A DNA stretch of 64,000 bases, taken from assembly GCF_029953305.1 (NCBI RefSeq), contig NZ_JASBAN010000001.1, positions 1,791,001 through 1,855,000 on the forward strand. Reading direction: 5' to 3'. The first letter of the stretch is position 1; every line of letters starts with the position of its first letter. A program made the translations under genes and the position numbers. This stretch comes from Commensalibacter nepenthis. Lineage in GTDB: Bacteria > Pseudomonadota > Alphaproteobacteria > Acetobacterales > Acetobacteraceae. Positions 8,641-17,048 of the stretch are shown here, one piece after another. The notes beneath the pieces are model-generated. The model was not told where the DNA came from and searched no databases. It was given only the letters and a program-made list of their open reading frames with translations.

Positions 8641-9135
8641 TTATTTGGGTTTAGTCATATGATCCCATGTTGCAGCATCAGGAGGAGGACCATATTTAGG
8701 ATCCCATTTTCCGCTTTTACGCAAAGCTTCGGCAACTTCTTTGGGCATATAGGTTTCATCATGCTTAGCAAGCACTTCGTTAGCCGTAAAAATATTGTTA
8801 TTATCCAATGTTCCAATAGCAATTACACTTTGCCCTTCACGAAATAAATCTGGTAAAATGCCTGTATAATGGACTTCAATGGCGGCCTGTCCATCCGTGA
8901 TTTTAAATTGTGCAGTCGGGGTTTGGTCTTGGTGGGAATAGTGCAAGGAATTTGCTAGTACCATTCCGCCCAATCGGATCGTTGTGCCTTTTTCGGTGGG
9001 ATGGTTAATCAGTTGTGAAGGGGCTTTGAAATAAACCAGATTACTTGAAAATGCAGAAAGAATTAAAACCATAGCGATGGCAAAAGAAGCCATAGATCCC
9101 AGAATAATCCATAATCTTTTCGTTTTACGTTTCAT
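8641..9135 (-). CDS. ccmE: heme chaperone CcmE
   Basis: A periplasmic heme carrier that binds heme covalently through a histidine and passes it to CcmF. The 164-residue protein has an N-terminal membrane anchor (about 8-30), then an OB-fold domain. The heme-binding histidine is H125 in LAKHDETYMPKE, with the supporting tyrosine Y129. The C-terminal tail is flexible and proline-rich. Its ATG overlaps the ccmD stop by 4 bp (ATGA). Confidence 0.96.
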   Translation of the reverse strand: MKRKTKRLWIILGSMASFAIAMVLILSAFSSNLVYFKAPSQLINHPTEKGTTIRLGGMVLANSLHYSHQDQTPTAQFKITDGQAAIEVHYTGILPDLFREGQSVIAIGTLDNNNIFTANEVLAKHDETYMPKEVAEALRKSGKWDPKYGPPPDAATWDHMTKPK

Positions 9136-9269
9136 GGCTGCTGATTATTTTGAATTTGAATAAGTTTTTTTTGAACGCGTTTTAACCTTGTCCAAGAGTG
9201 AAAGGATAAGACACTAAGAGAGAGAACGGTAATACCGTAAGCAGCAATAAGATAAGGTAAATGGGTCAC
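9132..9269 (-). CDS. ccmD: heme exporter subunit CcmD (short, GTG start)
   Basis: A 45-codon ORF between ccmC and ccmE. It begins MTHLPYLIAAYGIT and has one membrane helix followed by a basic, glutamine-rich tail (RLKRVQKKLIQIQ), the standard CcmD layout. CcmD stabilises the CcmABC release of holo-CcmE. The start is GTG at 9269, since an in-frame TAA lies just upstream and there is no ATG. It begins 12 bp after the ccmC stop, and its TGA overlaps the ccmE ATG. Confidence 0.88.
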   Translation of the reverse strand: MTHLPYLIAAYGITVLSLSVLSFHSWTRLKRVQKKLIQIQNNQQP

Positions 9270-9281
9270 GATTTAAATGGC

Positions 9282-10037
9282 CTATTCATTTAATAAATAA
9301 TGGCGGACTTGACGTTCAAGAATAGCAGCACGTAATTGCATACAAACCAAAGCAATAAAGCCCAAAACAAATCCCACAAAACAAAAAATAAGGGGCCACA
9401 TCATGGAAAGGCTCATTGCTGGTGCATGTGTTATACTAAATGTGCTAGGTTGGTGCAAAGTATGCCACCAATTAACACTAAATTTAATAATAGGTAAATC
9501 AAAAACACCAACTAGGGCTAAAATAGCGGCTGCTTTATAGCCTTTTTGTTGATTATCAAAAGCATGTAACAAGGTAATATGCCCAAGATATAAAAAGAAC
9601 AAAACTAACACCGAGGTTAATCGGGCATCCCATACCCACCAAGTCCCCCACATTGGCTTGCCCCACAAAGAGCCTGTAATTAAGCAAAGTGCTGTAATGA
9701 CGGCACCAATGGGTCCAATTTCACCTGCGGCTAAATCTGCCAAAGGATGCTTCCAAATCAAAGAGCATAAAGCACAAAGAGCCAGCGCAAAATATCCCCC
9801 ACTAGCCAGAATTGCCATAGGAACGTGAATATACATAATTCTGACGCTGTCTCCTTGCTGCCAATCCGCAGGGGAAAAGCATAACCCCCAGACCATTCCG
9901 ATCGCAAGGAAGATAATAGCCGATATTATAACCCATGGTTGTATTTTGCTGGCAAAACGTAAAAATGTTCCAGGGTTAGCAAAACGATGAATATTAAAAG
10001 GTGACTGGTTCTGTGGGGAAGGTGATGTATTTGTCAT
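9282..10037 (-). CDS. ccmC: heme exporter permease CcmC
   Basis: A membrane protein that loads heme onto CcmE. It has six hydrophobic segments, the tryptophan-rich motif WGTWWVWDARLTS at about 130-142, and two heme-ligand histidines, H71 (YIHVPMAI) and H192 (WWHTLHQ). I place the start at the ATG at 10037, giving 251 residues, the usual family size. The frame extends to a TTG at 10100, but that adds an atypical extension. It is first in the leftward operon. The ATP-binding partners CcmA and CcmB are not in this operon and must lie elsewhere if System I works here. Confidence 0.93.
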   Translation of the reverse strand: MTNTSPSPQNQSPFNIHRFANPGTFLRFASKIQPWVIISAIIFLAIGMVWGLCFSPADWQQGDSVRIMYIHVPMAILASGGYFALALCALCSLIWKHPLADLAAGEIGPIGAVITALCLITGSLWGKPMWGTWWVWDARLTSVLVLFFLYLGHITLLHAFDNQQKGYKAAAILALVGVFDLPIIKFSVNWWHTLHQPSTFSITHAPAMSLSMMWPLIFCFVGFVLGFIALVCMQLRAAILERQVRHYLLNE

Positions 10038-10181
10038 TCGGAAGAGATTAAATAAAAGAAAGATAATCATACTATTACAAGTGAATGTATTTTTTTTCAA
10101 TTTTAAAAGTAGAAAGATTTATTTTACTGTGCATAATTAAGAAAGTTTTAATTGTAATATTATTAAGGTGAGGAATCTAAA

Positions 10182-10478
10182 ATGTTATTTGTCATTATGT
10201 GCACCGATAAACCCGATAGTAATGAATTGAGAATGGCAGTTCGTCCGCAACATCTCGCATATTTAAAAACATACGAAAAATATATTAAAGTTTGCGGTCC
10301 TTTGCTGAATAAAGATGAAAAAAGCTGTGGCTCTTTGATTATGATCGAAATGCAAGATCGTGCAGCAGCAGAAGGGTTCGCAGTCAGTGATCCATATACC
10401 AAAGCGGGGCTTTTTGAAAGTGTTGTGATTAGACCGATGAAAATGATTGGATATGACGGAAAAATGTTGACAACATAG
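10182..10478 (+). CDS. YciI-like protein
   Basis: A 98-residue protein of the YciI/YCII family (ferredoxin-like fold, dimeric). The conserved histidine (H24 in RPQHLAYL) and aspartate (D70 in FAVSDPY) that form the proposed active site are present. Homologues are small cytoplasmic proteins, mostly without a known reaction; some relatives are dehydrochlorinases. It is divergent from ccmC with no other partner. The ATG follows AAGGTGAGG at a suitable distance. Confidence 0.85.
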   Translation: MLFVIMCTDKPDSNELRMAVRPQHLAYLKTYEKYIKVCGPLLNKDEKSCGSLIMIEMQDRAAAEGFAVSDPYTKAGLFESVVIRPMKMIGYDGKMLTT

Positions 10479-10532
10479 TTATTCTTAAAGCTGAATGTGT
10501 AATGTAATATTATTAAATACATATATATATAA

Positions 10533-12910
10533 AGGATAAATTCGGCTTCAATTTTATACAATCTAGATGGTAATTCACAAGTTCAAACGACAAAAGTTCC
10601 TGTTGATTTGACAAACGTTCATGATGTGAAATTTATTCGTAAATCCCCAACAGGGGAGGGGCTTTTGGTAACGGTAAGTTAAAACGCAATCAAGTATTTA
10701 TCGTTATTATAACAATGGAAATGTCGCAAACTTCGGAACCATTCCGAACCTTACAAACACTAATTCAGAGGCTGAGAGTAAACAATCAACAGCGTCAACA
10801 TTCTCTATTGATGGGTATTATTATGTTTCGTTATAAACGAACTTGAAACAAGATGCTCCAGGATATATTCGAATCACGAAATTGAATTCAGATGGGCAAT
10901 CGGTTGCACAATATGCTTATGGTATCGATCACCCTGCAATGATTAATGTTAAGCATGATGGTGTTGCTGAAATATTGGTAATAAATAATAATCAGTTATT
11001 GATTTTGGAACGAGGATATATTTCAAATCAAAGTAATACAACAACAGGAATTAATTCTGATGCCAGAATTTATGAAATTAATTTGCAAGATGCTCATAAT
11101 ATTTTTGGGGGGTGCAAATATAGATCAAACAAATATGCAATTGATTCCAAAAAATCTTGTTTGTGATTTAAAGAATTTACATATTGGTCAAGTTGAAAAT
11201 TCTCAAACGCAAAGATTAAATAATATTGCTAGCATGAGTTTAGGACCGACCTTATCTGATGGCAGGCGTTCGGTTGTTTTTGCGTCAGATACTCCAAATA
11301 CAGTTAGCCCAGAAAATACAAAATTAGTTAGTTTTGCGCTTGATACAACATCAAGCAATTTACAATTACATTATATTAATCAAATTGGATTGCCTTTTGA
11401 TTGTCAATACACAGATCCTAACGGAATAACATATCGTATCGGTGGTTTATCAGGAATTGATTATGATCCAAAAACAGATACTTATTTGGTTGAATCTGAT
11501 CATCAGACAATAGACGGTGCTTCTCTGGGATATTCGGTAATGTTTCGTGTTAAATTGAACAGGTTAACTGATAAAAATGAGCACCCAACAATCGAGTTTT
11601 TAAGCGCGCAGCCATTGGTTAATGAAAAAGGTAATCCCATATCCGATGCTGAATCCATTCGTCTTGACCCGAATGGTAATGGTTTTTGGTATACAACAGA
11701 AGAGAAACCTGCAGGGATATACCATTATCATCAAGAAGGTTCAGTAACCAAGATTGCCGTGCCAGATAATATTACGACGCGTGCTCAAGATAATTTAAGT
11801 CTAGAAGGATCTAGTTTTGCGCCTGATGGATCATATTATGTTTCAATGGAGCGTAATTTAACCGGTGATGCAACTGGATATTCCAGAATTATGAAATATG
11901 ATGCGAATGGAAATATCGTGGCACAATATGCGTATTATACGGATCGCCCTTCTACGATTGGTGCAACCAGTAATGGAATTTCCGAGATTCTGTCTTTGGA
12001 TAATAACACACTTTTAATTATGGAAAGAGGCGATAATAAAAATCAAACAGGTGTTACAGAAGGGGCATCAAGAAACCGTGTACGTATTTATAAAGTTAGT
12101 TTAATAAATGCGCAGAATGTTTTGGATATAGATTATTTGGCTGCAAATAATACTAAATTACTGGATAAGACTAAAATTTTTGACTCTCAGGACTCTTCTA
12201 TCGTGGATAAATTAAATACGAATGAGACAAAAATTGATAATATCGAAGGAATGACATTAGGACCAAAATTGCCCGATGGTCGGCAATCTTTAATATTGGT
12301 GTCAGATAACAATTTTAATCAGTCTCAATATAAAACTCAGTTTATTAGTCTGGTTTTAGATGATGGCGATGCTTGTTTTTGACTGGCACTTTTATTTGTG
12401 CGCAAAATGGAATGGTGAGGGTTGAAGATATAATTCCAGAGAATTTGATATATAGTCTTAGGCATCGAAATATATGGTAATTACGTCAAGTTACATGGGT
12501 GGGTAAATAAAAGGGCACAGTTGCTCCATATAAGTTACCCTTTACTGTTCAAACGGTTCCTTTAATGTCTAGGACTTATCGTCCGTGTGATGCATTTAGA
12601 TCTTTTGTCGATAATTGTTATACTTTAAGTATTTTAGTCGGAAAAATTTGTTTACATCATCAGGATCAAGAACAAAATATTGATATCCATTTATCAAAGC
12701 GAGAATTGTCAGGATGGTTGCCCTTATCTGAATTAAGTGCCAGATAGATATCAGGAAATGCGTTTCTTCCTTTACAACCTATAGATACAACGGGAAAAAT
12801 CTTTTTATCCATTCAGATTGTAGAGGCAGGTTCTTATTTTGTCGAAGATTAAAGAATGTGCTGGTGCATATTTTGCGAAAAATCAATGGTCTGTTATTGT
12901 AAATAGATGA
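10533..12910 (+). pseudogene. decayed secreted protein: two phytase-esterase-like propeller copies plus a Hint-like domain
   Basis: The coding remains form one ancestral gene. Copy 1 covers 10533 to about 11400 and copy 2 about 11400-12380. They share aligned motifs: DGYYYVSL / DGSYYVSM, GYIRI / GYSRI, VAQYAY in both, LLILERG / LLIMERG, and MSLGPTLSDGR / MTLGPKLPDGR. This matches the esterase-like activity of phytase family (beta-propeller). After copy 2 comes CFLTGTFICAQNGMVRVEDI, the start of a Hint_2-like domain. Breaks are a frameshift near 10680, an in-frame TAA at 10834 where copy 2 has a glutamate, a frameshift near the G-run 11107-11112, a frameshift at the T-run 12376-12380, stops at 12478, 12508 and 12745, and a shift near 12848. 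No start codon or signal peptide remains, so the 5' end is lost. A 440-codon open segment survives in copy 2 but has no plausible start. Confidence 0.8.
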
Positions 12911-12946
12911 TATGCGTTGAAAGAGGAATATTCACGATAATAAGAA

Positions 12947-13261
12947 TTATTCCTCTAACAGGCTAAGCGTCAAATCAATATTGAGTTGTTGCAATATCTC
13001 TATAATAATCGTTTTTATATTAGTGATATTGCCACCATTGATGGTTAAAATTATTTTGCCACTTACATGATATAAATTGAAATGCCCACCCCATTTCAAT
13101 ATTTCTTTATTGAACGCTTGGGTTTTATGAATGCAACAGATGGAATAAGACGTTACATCAAAGGCATGAAAAGTTGTGGTTGTATTGATTTTACTCGCTA
13201 AGTGGGCAAAGAAATGATCGGGTAATGGGCTGCTGATTATTAATTGATATTCGTCACTCAT
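12947..13261 (-). CDS. unknown 104-residue protein in the ABC transporter operon
   Basis: I do not recognise this protein. It has no signal peptide or membrane helix, and a mixed alpha/beta character is suggested by alternating hydrophobic runs (KIILTINGG, TIIIEILQQL). It has three cysteines, two of them adjacent (SICCIHKTQ). It starts 7 bp after the permease stop, so it is almost certainly cotranscribed and translationally linked with the transporter. A role in handling or sensing the transported molecule is possible but is inference only. Confidence 0.65.
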   Translation of the reverse strand: MSDEYQLIISSPLPDHFFAHLASKINTTTTFHAFDVTSYSICCIHKTQAFNKEILKWGGHFNLYHVSGKIILTINGGNITNIKTIIIEILQQLNIDLTLSLLEE

Positions 13262-13268
13262 TGATGTA

Positions 13269-14030
13269 TCAAAACTCCCTTGTATCTTCTGCCCATGGGA
13301 TCAGTTTCGTTGTGGCTATCGTCACAGTTCCCCATAAACATATGGTCATCAAAGATAATAAAAATAAAGCGGCGAACATTAGGTCGGTTTGAAATCGGCT
13401 ATTCGCATTTTGCATTAAAAATCCAAGTCCTGAAGAGGCACCCACCCATTCCCCAACCACTGCACCAATCGGGGCAATTGCTGCGGCAATGCGCAGTCCT
13501 GAAGCAAATGAAGGCAATGCAGCAGGAATACGGATATATAATAACTGCCGCAAGGGGGAAGCGTTCATTGTTTTTCCTAACTCTATCCATCCTGTCGGGG
13601 TTCGGGTTAAACCATCAAAAAAGGCGGAAGTGACTGGAAAGAAAATCATAATCATCGCCATGACCACTTTCGAACTAACCCCGAAACCGAACCATAATAC
13701 CAATAAGGGAGCAAGCGCAAAGGTTGGAATGGATTGGCTTATCAAAATGATTGGCATTAACCATTGTCTTATAAAAGGAATGAGGCTCATCATTAACGCC
13801 AAAATCATTCCTAACCCACATCCTAAAATGAGACCCAAGATTGTTTCATTAAAGGTAATAAAAGCAGCATTCCACAATAATGCTTGGTTGTCTTTAAAAG
13901 CGATAAATACAGAGTATGGAGACGGTAATAAATAAGGGGGGATATGAAGGAATAAATGTATGCCTTGCCATAAAAGGAACAAGCCAATGATTAAGATAGG
14001 AATACGGAAATAAATTGGAAGAGAGGGCAT
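13269..14030 (-). CDS. ABC transporter permease (NitT/TauT-like, ThiX-like)
   Basis: An inner-membrane permease of the BPD_transp_1 family, 253 residues, with about six helices. The ATPase-contact (EAA-type) loop lies around MNASPLRQLLYIRIPAALPS, followed by SGLRIAAAIAPIGAVVGEWVG. From memory the sequence most resembles permeases assigned to hydroxymethylpyrimidine (thiamine precursor) uptake, but taurine, nitrate and riboflavin importers share this fold, so the substrate is open. Its start codon overlaps the ATPase stop. No solute-binding protein gene is nearby. Confidence 0.85.
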   Translation of the reverse strand: MPSLPIYFRIPILIIGLFLLWQGIHLFLHIPPYLLPSPYSVFIAFKDNQALLWNAAFITFNETILGLILGCGLGMILALMMSLIPFIRQWLMPIILISQSIPTFALAPLLVLWFGFGVSSKVVMAMIMIFFPVTSAFFDGLTRTPTGWIELGKTMNASPLRQLLYIRIPAALPSFASGLRIAAAIAPIGAVVGEWVGASSGLGFLMQNANSRFQTDLMFAALFLLSLMTICLWGTVTIATTKLIPWAEDTREF

Positions 14031-14767
14031 TATAGTGCGCTTTTTTCTATTAGGAAAGCGAGTAAATTGGCTTGGGCTTGTTGCACATGTAAATTATCTG
14101 GATGACGAGGGATAGCCCCTTCAATAGATGGTATATAATGAATTTGTGCAGGATTGCCAACGAGGATTTGGATATTTTCACCCAATCGACAGGCTTCAAA
14201 AGGGTCATGTGTAATTAAGATGACTGTTTTTCCTTGTAGTAATTGTGCTGTATAATCCTGCATTTTACTACGGGTGACACTGTCCAATGCTGAAAACGGT
14301 TCATCCATTAGTATAATGGAACGATTTTCGTATAAAGTTCTGGCAAGGGCAGCACGTTGGCGCATTCCCCCAGATAGTTGAGAAGGATATTGATGGACTG
14401 CTTTGGTTAACCCTACTTGTTCTAAAATATGTAGTGCTTTGTTTTTATCTGGTTTTTCATTGCGTAATTTGCTGCCTAACATTACATTTTTTATGATCGT
14501 AGCCCAAGGCATCAGCAAATCTTGTTGTGCCATATAGCTAATTTGTGAATTTAACGAGGTTAATGGCTCGCAAGTAATCTTACCTTTGGTGATTGGTAAT
14601 AGACCAGCAATCATTTTTAATAAACTACTTTTCCCTACACCACTTGCACCAAGGAGAATATTGAACGCACCTCCTTGAAACGATGTATTTAATCTGGAAA
14701 ATATCGGTTCGTTGCGATAATTGAGTGTTAAGTCACGAATATGAATGGTTGGCGATGGGTTTGACAC
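14030..14767 (-). CDS. ABC transporter ATP-binding protein (NitT/TauT-like, ThiZ-like)
   Basis: The cytoplasmic ATPase of the importer whose permease follows. The 245 residues carry Walker A GASGVGKSS (40-48), Q-loop segment SYMAQQDLLMPWA, signature LSGGMRQR, Walker B ILMDEPFSALD and switch histidine ITHDP, all intact. The MAQQDLLMPW segment is typical of NitT/TauT and ThiZ-type ATPases. The gene begins inside the 3' end of the glycosyltransferase gene, a 40-bp overlap, and its stop meets the permease start. Confidence 0.93.
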   Translation of the reverse strand: MSNPSPTIHIRDLTLNYRNEPIFSRLNTSFQGGAFNILLGASGVGKSSLLKMIAGLLPITKGKITCEPLTSLNSQISYMAQQDLLMPWATIIKNVMLGSKLRNEKPDKNKALHILEQVGLTKAVHQYPSQLSGGMRQRAALARTLYENRSIILMDEPFSALDSVTRSKMQDYTAQLLQGKTVILITHDPFEACRLGENIQILVGNPAQIHYIPSIEGAIPRHPDNLHVQQAQANLLAFLIEKSAL

Positions 14768-16764
14768 GGCAATGACTTGTTTGAAGAAGAGGTTGCAAAG
14801 GGACGGGTAATGCGTGGAGGAAAAGCAAGTTCTTCGTCCATTCCCCGTTGTAAAGAAAGATTGGGGTTATAAAAAGGATCATAATTGCATATAGATTTCC
14901 ATTTATTACGAATTGAGAGGATTTCTTGCCGTTCTTTGCCAGCGCGTTGACCTGTATAATGATTGCCCAAAGAAAGAGATTCATAGTGAATAAGTTCAGC
15001 CTGTTGGCACTGAATTATGCGATAGGTTGCTTTTTGTAATTTTAAGCAAAAATCTATATCATTATAAGCAATTTCATACTCTTCATCAAATCCTTGTACT
15101 TGGTCATACGCTGTTTTACGAATTAACATGCAAGCTCCTGTAACGGCGGACACATCATGGTCATGAGTTAACGTAAACCGATTAGAGTGCTGAAAACGCC
15201 CTGCATGTTCGCATAAATTAGCGGCTCCCATAATGATTCCAGCATGTTGGATTTGCCCATTCGGATAATAGAGTTTTGCCCCAACAGCACCTACATCTTG
15301 ATCTTGCATATGTCCCATCATGGAATTCAGCCATTGTGCAGTTTTAGGGCGAATATCGTCATTTACGATGGCGAAAAAATTATGTTTTGTGTGCTGAATG
15401 CCAAAATTACAGCTTTGTGAAAAATTAAACTGATTTGTTTTTAACCAGACCACGCGTAAGTTTGTATGTTTCAGTAATGGGCGTAAATAATGAAGCTGTG
15501 CACGAGTTAAAAAAGTTGGTTGTGAAATCACTAATATAAGTTCAAAATTCGGATAATTCGTTTCATTGAGAATACTTAAAATTGAATTGCGAATTATTTT
15601 GGATGAAATTGTTGTTGGAATAATCAAGCTGACAGGATGATGGTTTGATAATAAATTTATTTTCAAAGGAAAAATATTGTCTTTTACGTGTCCCGTCCAT
15701 TGCCGAGATGAGATATCGTTTCTAACACTCTGTTGCATCTCTTGGATCGCTTGTGAATCAGGAACAATATGGCGATGGCTTAGGATAAAAGGCACATGAT
15801 GGATCGAAGATCGTTTCTTCCAAAGATACAACGCCAAGGCAAGACGATGTGTATAGGCAGAATAATAATGGATTGGATAGTTTTGTTGAAAAGACTCAAA
15901 AATATCTTGACGAAACAACCAAATATCTTGGGTAAGGATACCTGATATCAAGGTTAAATATCCAATATTGGGTTTAAAGAGCGGACTTGCCCTGTGGTGA
16001 TGTTGATCGAACATATCAGAATCTGCATAAAGTGCTTGTGGAAAATTTGCTCGTGCAGCTTGATCGGCGAAAATAGCCAAAGCATGATCTGACAAGACCT
16101 CACCATTTTGTAAAATAGCAACGTAAGAATGCGTTGCTTTCTTTGGTGTCGTCCATTGTTGGTTTAAAGATATATTTGTTTGTGAGTTATGATGATCGTC
16201 AGCATTATATATTATTGAATGAATAACAGGCCATTCTTTATAAAACGGACTTTGATATAAAGTTTCCTTTTCTTTATCTCCCCAACAATCATATAAATCA
16301 CACCAATCCTTATAGGATAAATTAATTTTTGAGTGGTTATAGTGATGTTGAATGGCGGTGCGTAACCGTTTTTTAAGATGAATAGGGGATCCAATCAGTG
16401 TTTTTAAGATTTTTTTTGGATTGCTGAACGCCAGCAAGCTACCTGCAAGCAATCGGGATAAAGGAATAATTGTAACGACAATCTTCGTAGAAATATTCTG
16501 TTTGCTTTGAAGAGAACTTATTTTCACTTTGTCACTATGTTTCGGTATATATATAATCCCCATTATCCAATGTTGTAGAAAACAGAAGTAATGTTGCAAA
16601 TAATGCGTTTCTTCCCATTCTTGGCTGTCATGGTGATGGATAGAAATCACATAGGGAAGCTGTTTATTCTCCTTATGAAGCACTTTAAAAAGCACTAAGC
16701 ACCATCGGTTTTCATACGCTGTGATTAAAGGTTGTTTAATAAGATCGGACATTGGGTGCGGCAT
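14728..16764 (-). CDS. family 2 glycosyltransferase, large
   Basis: A 678-residue protein whose second half is a clear GT2 (GT-A fold) catalytic domain: VSLIIPT at about 378, the nucleotide-sugar/metal motif NDD near 470, then GAVGAKLYYPNG, an acceptor-side GACMLIRK, and GFDEEYEIAYNDIDFC with the catalytic-base region. It resembles rhamnosyltransferase-type enzymes of O-antigen or capsule synthesis. The middle (about 210-350) looks like a degenerate first GT2 half (ALYADSDMFD, PLFKPN), as in two-part enzymes of this group. The first 200 residues have no domain I can name. The 3' end overlaps the ABC ATPase start by 40 bp. The donor and acceptor are unknown, and no other polysaccharide genes are adjacent. 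Confidence 0.85.
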   Translation of the reverse strand: MPHPMSDLIKQPLITAYENRWCLVLFKVLHKENKQLPYVISIHHHDSQEWEETHYLQHYFCFLQHWIMGIIYIPKHSDKVKISSLQSKQNISTKIVVTIIPLSRLLAGSLLAFSNPKKILKTLIGSPIHLKKRLRTAIQHHYNHSKINLSYKDWCDLYDCWGDKEKETLYQSPFYKEWPVIHSIIYNADDHHNSQTNISLNQQWTTPKKATHSYVAILQNGEVLSDHALAIFADQAARANFPQALYADSDMFDQHHHRASPLFKPNIGYLTLISGILTQDIWLFRQDIFESFQQNYPIHYYSAYTHRLALALYLWKKRSSIHHVPFILSHRHIVPDSQAIQEMQQSVRNDISSRQWTGHVKDNIFPLKINLLSNHHPVSLIIPTTISSKIIRNSILSILNETNYPNFELILVISQPTFLTRAQLHYLRPLLKHTNLRVVWLKTNQFNFSQSCNFGIQHTKHNFFAIVNDDIRPKTAQWLNSMMGHMQDQDVGAVGAKLYYPNGQIQHAGIIMGAANLCEHAGRFQHSNRFTLTHDHDVSAVTGACMLIRKTAYDQVQGFDEEYEIAYNDIDFCLKLQKATYRIIQCQQAELIHYESLSLGNHYTGQRAGKERQEILSIRNKWKSICNYDPFYNPNLSLQRGMDEELAFPPRITRPFATSSSNKSLPCQTHRQPFIFVT

Positions 16765-16968
16765 AGGAGTTCTTTGTAAGCAAATAAAACTATGTAAGTT
16801 TTCGATTTGTGACGATATTCTTTAAATAATCCAAATATTTTCAGAATAGAGTATAATTTAAAAGATTGGTTTGTAAAATGGGTATAAAAATAATTTGGTT
16901 TATGAATACATAACACTATATAAAATAGTATTTTAATCGCATTTAAAAATTTAATTTACTTAAAAATA

Positions 16969-16997
16969 TTGTAATAAATTATTAGGAGCATTATAGT
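16969..16997 (+). promoter_or_regulatory. promoter candidate for the first porin
   Basis: TTGTAA and TATAGT are separated by 17 bp and lie about 50 bp upstream of the porin ATG. A perfect TATAAT lies just downstream at 17001-17006 and could serve as an alternative -10 element. Confidence 0.35.
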
Positions 16998-17048
16998 ATG
17001 TATAATTAGCTGGGCGATTGTCGTTTTAAATAGGTAAATCATAAGAAA

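Noticed and set aside
11060-12382. 440-codon ORF as an intact protein
   Set aside because: Its first residues are out-of-frame translation of copy 1, there is no signal peptide, and it breaks at both ends into alignable sequence, so it is part of a pseudogene.
13280-13935. Two plus-strand ORFs opposite the ABC permease
   Set aside because: Basic, low-homology translations on the antisense strand of a clearly coding gene.
14768-17048. Thiamine (TPP) riboswitch near the ThiXZ-like ABC genes
   Set aside because: I looked for the CTGAGA-type core upstream of the operon and saw none, so thiamine regulation is not supported.
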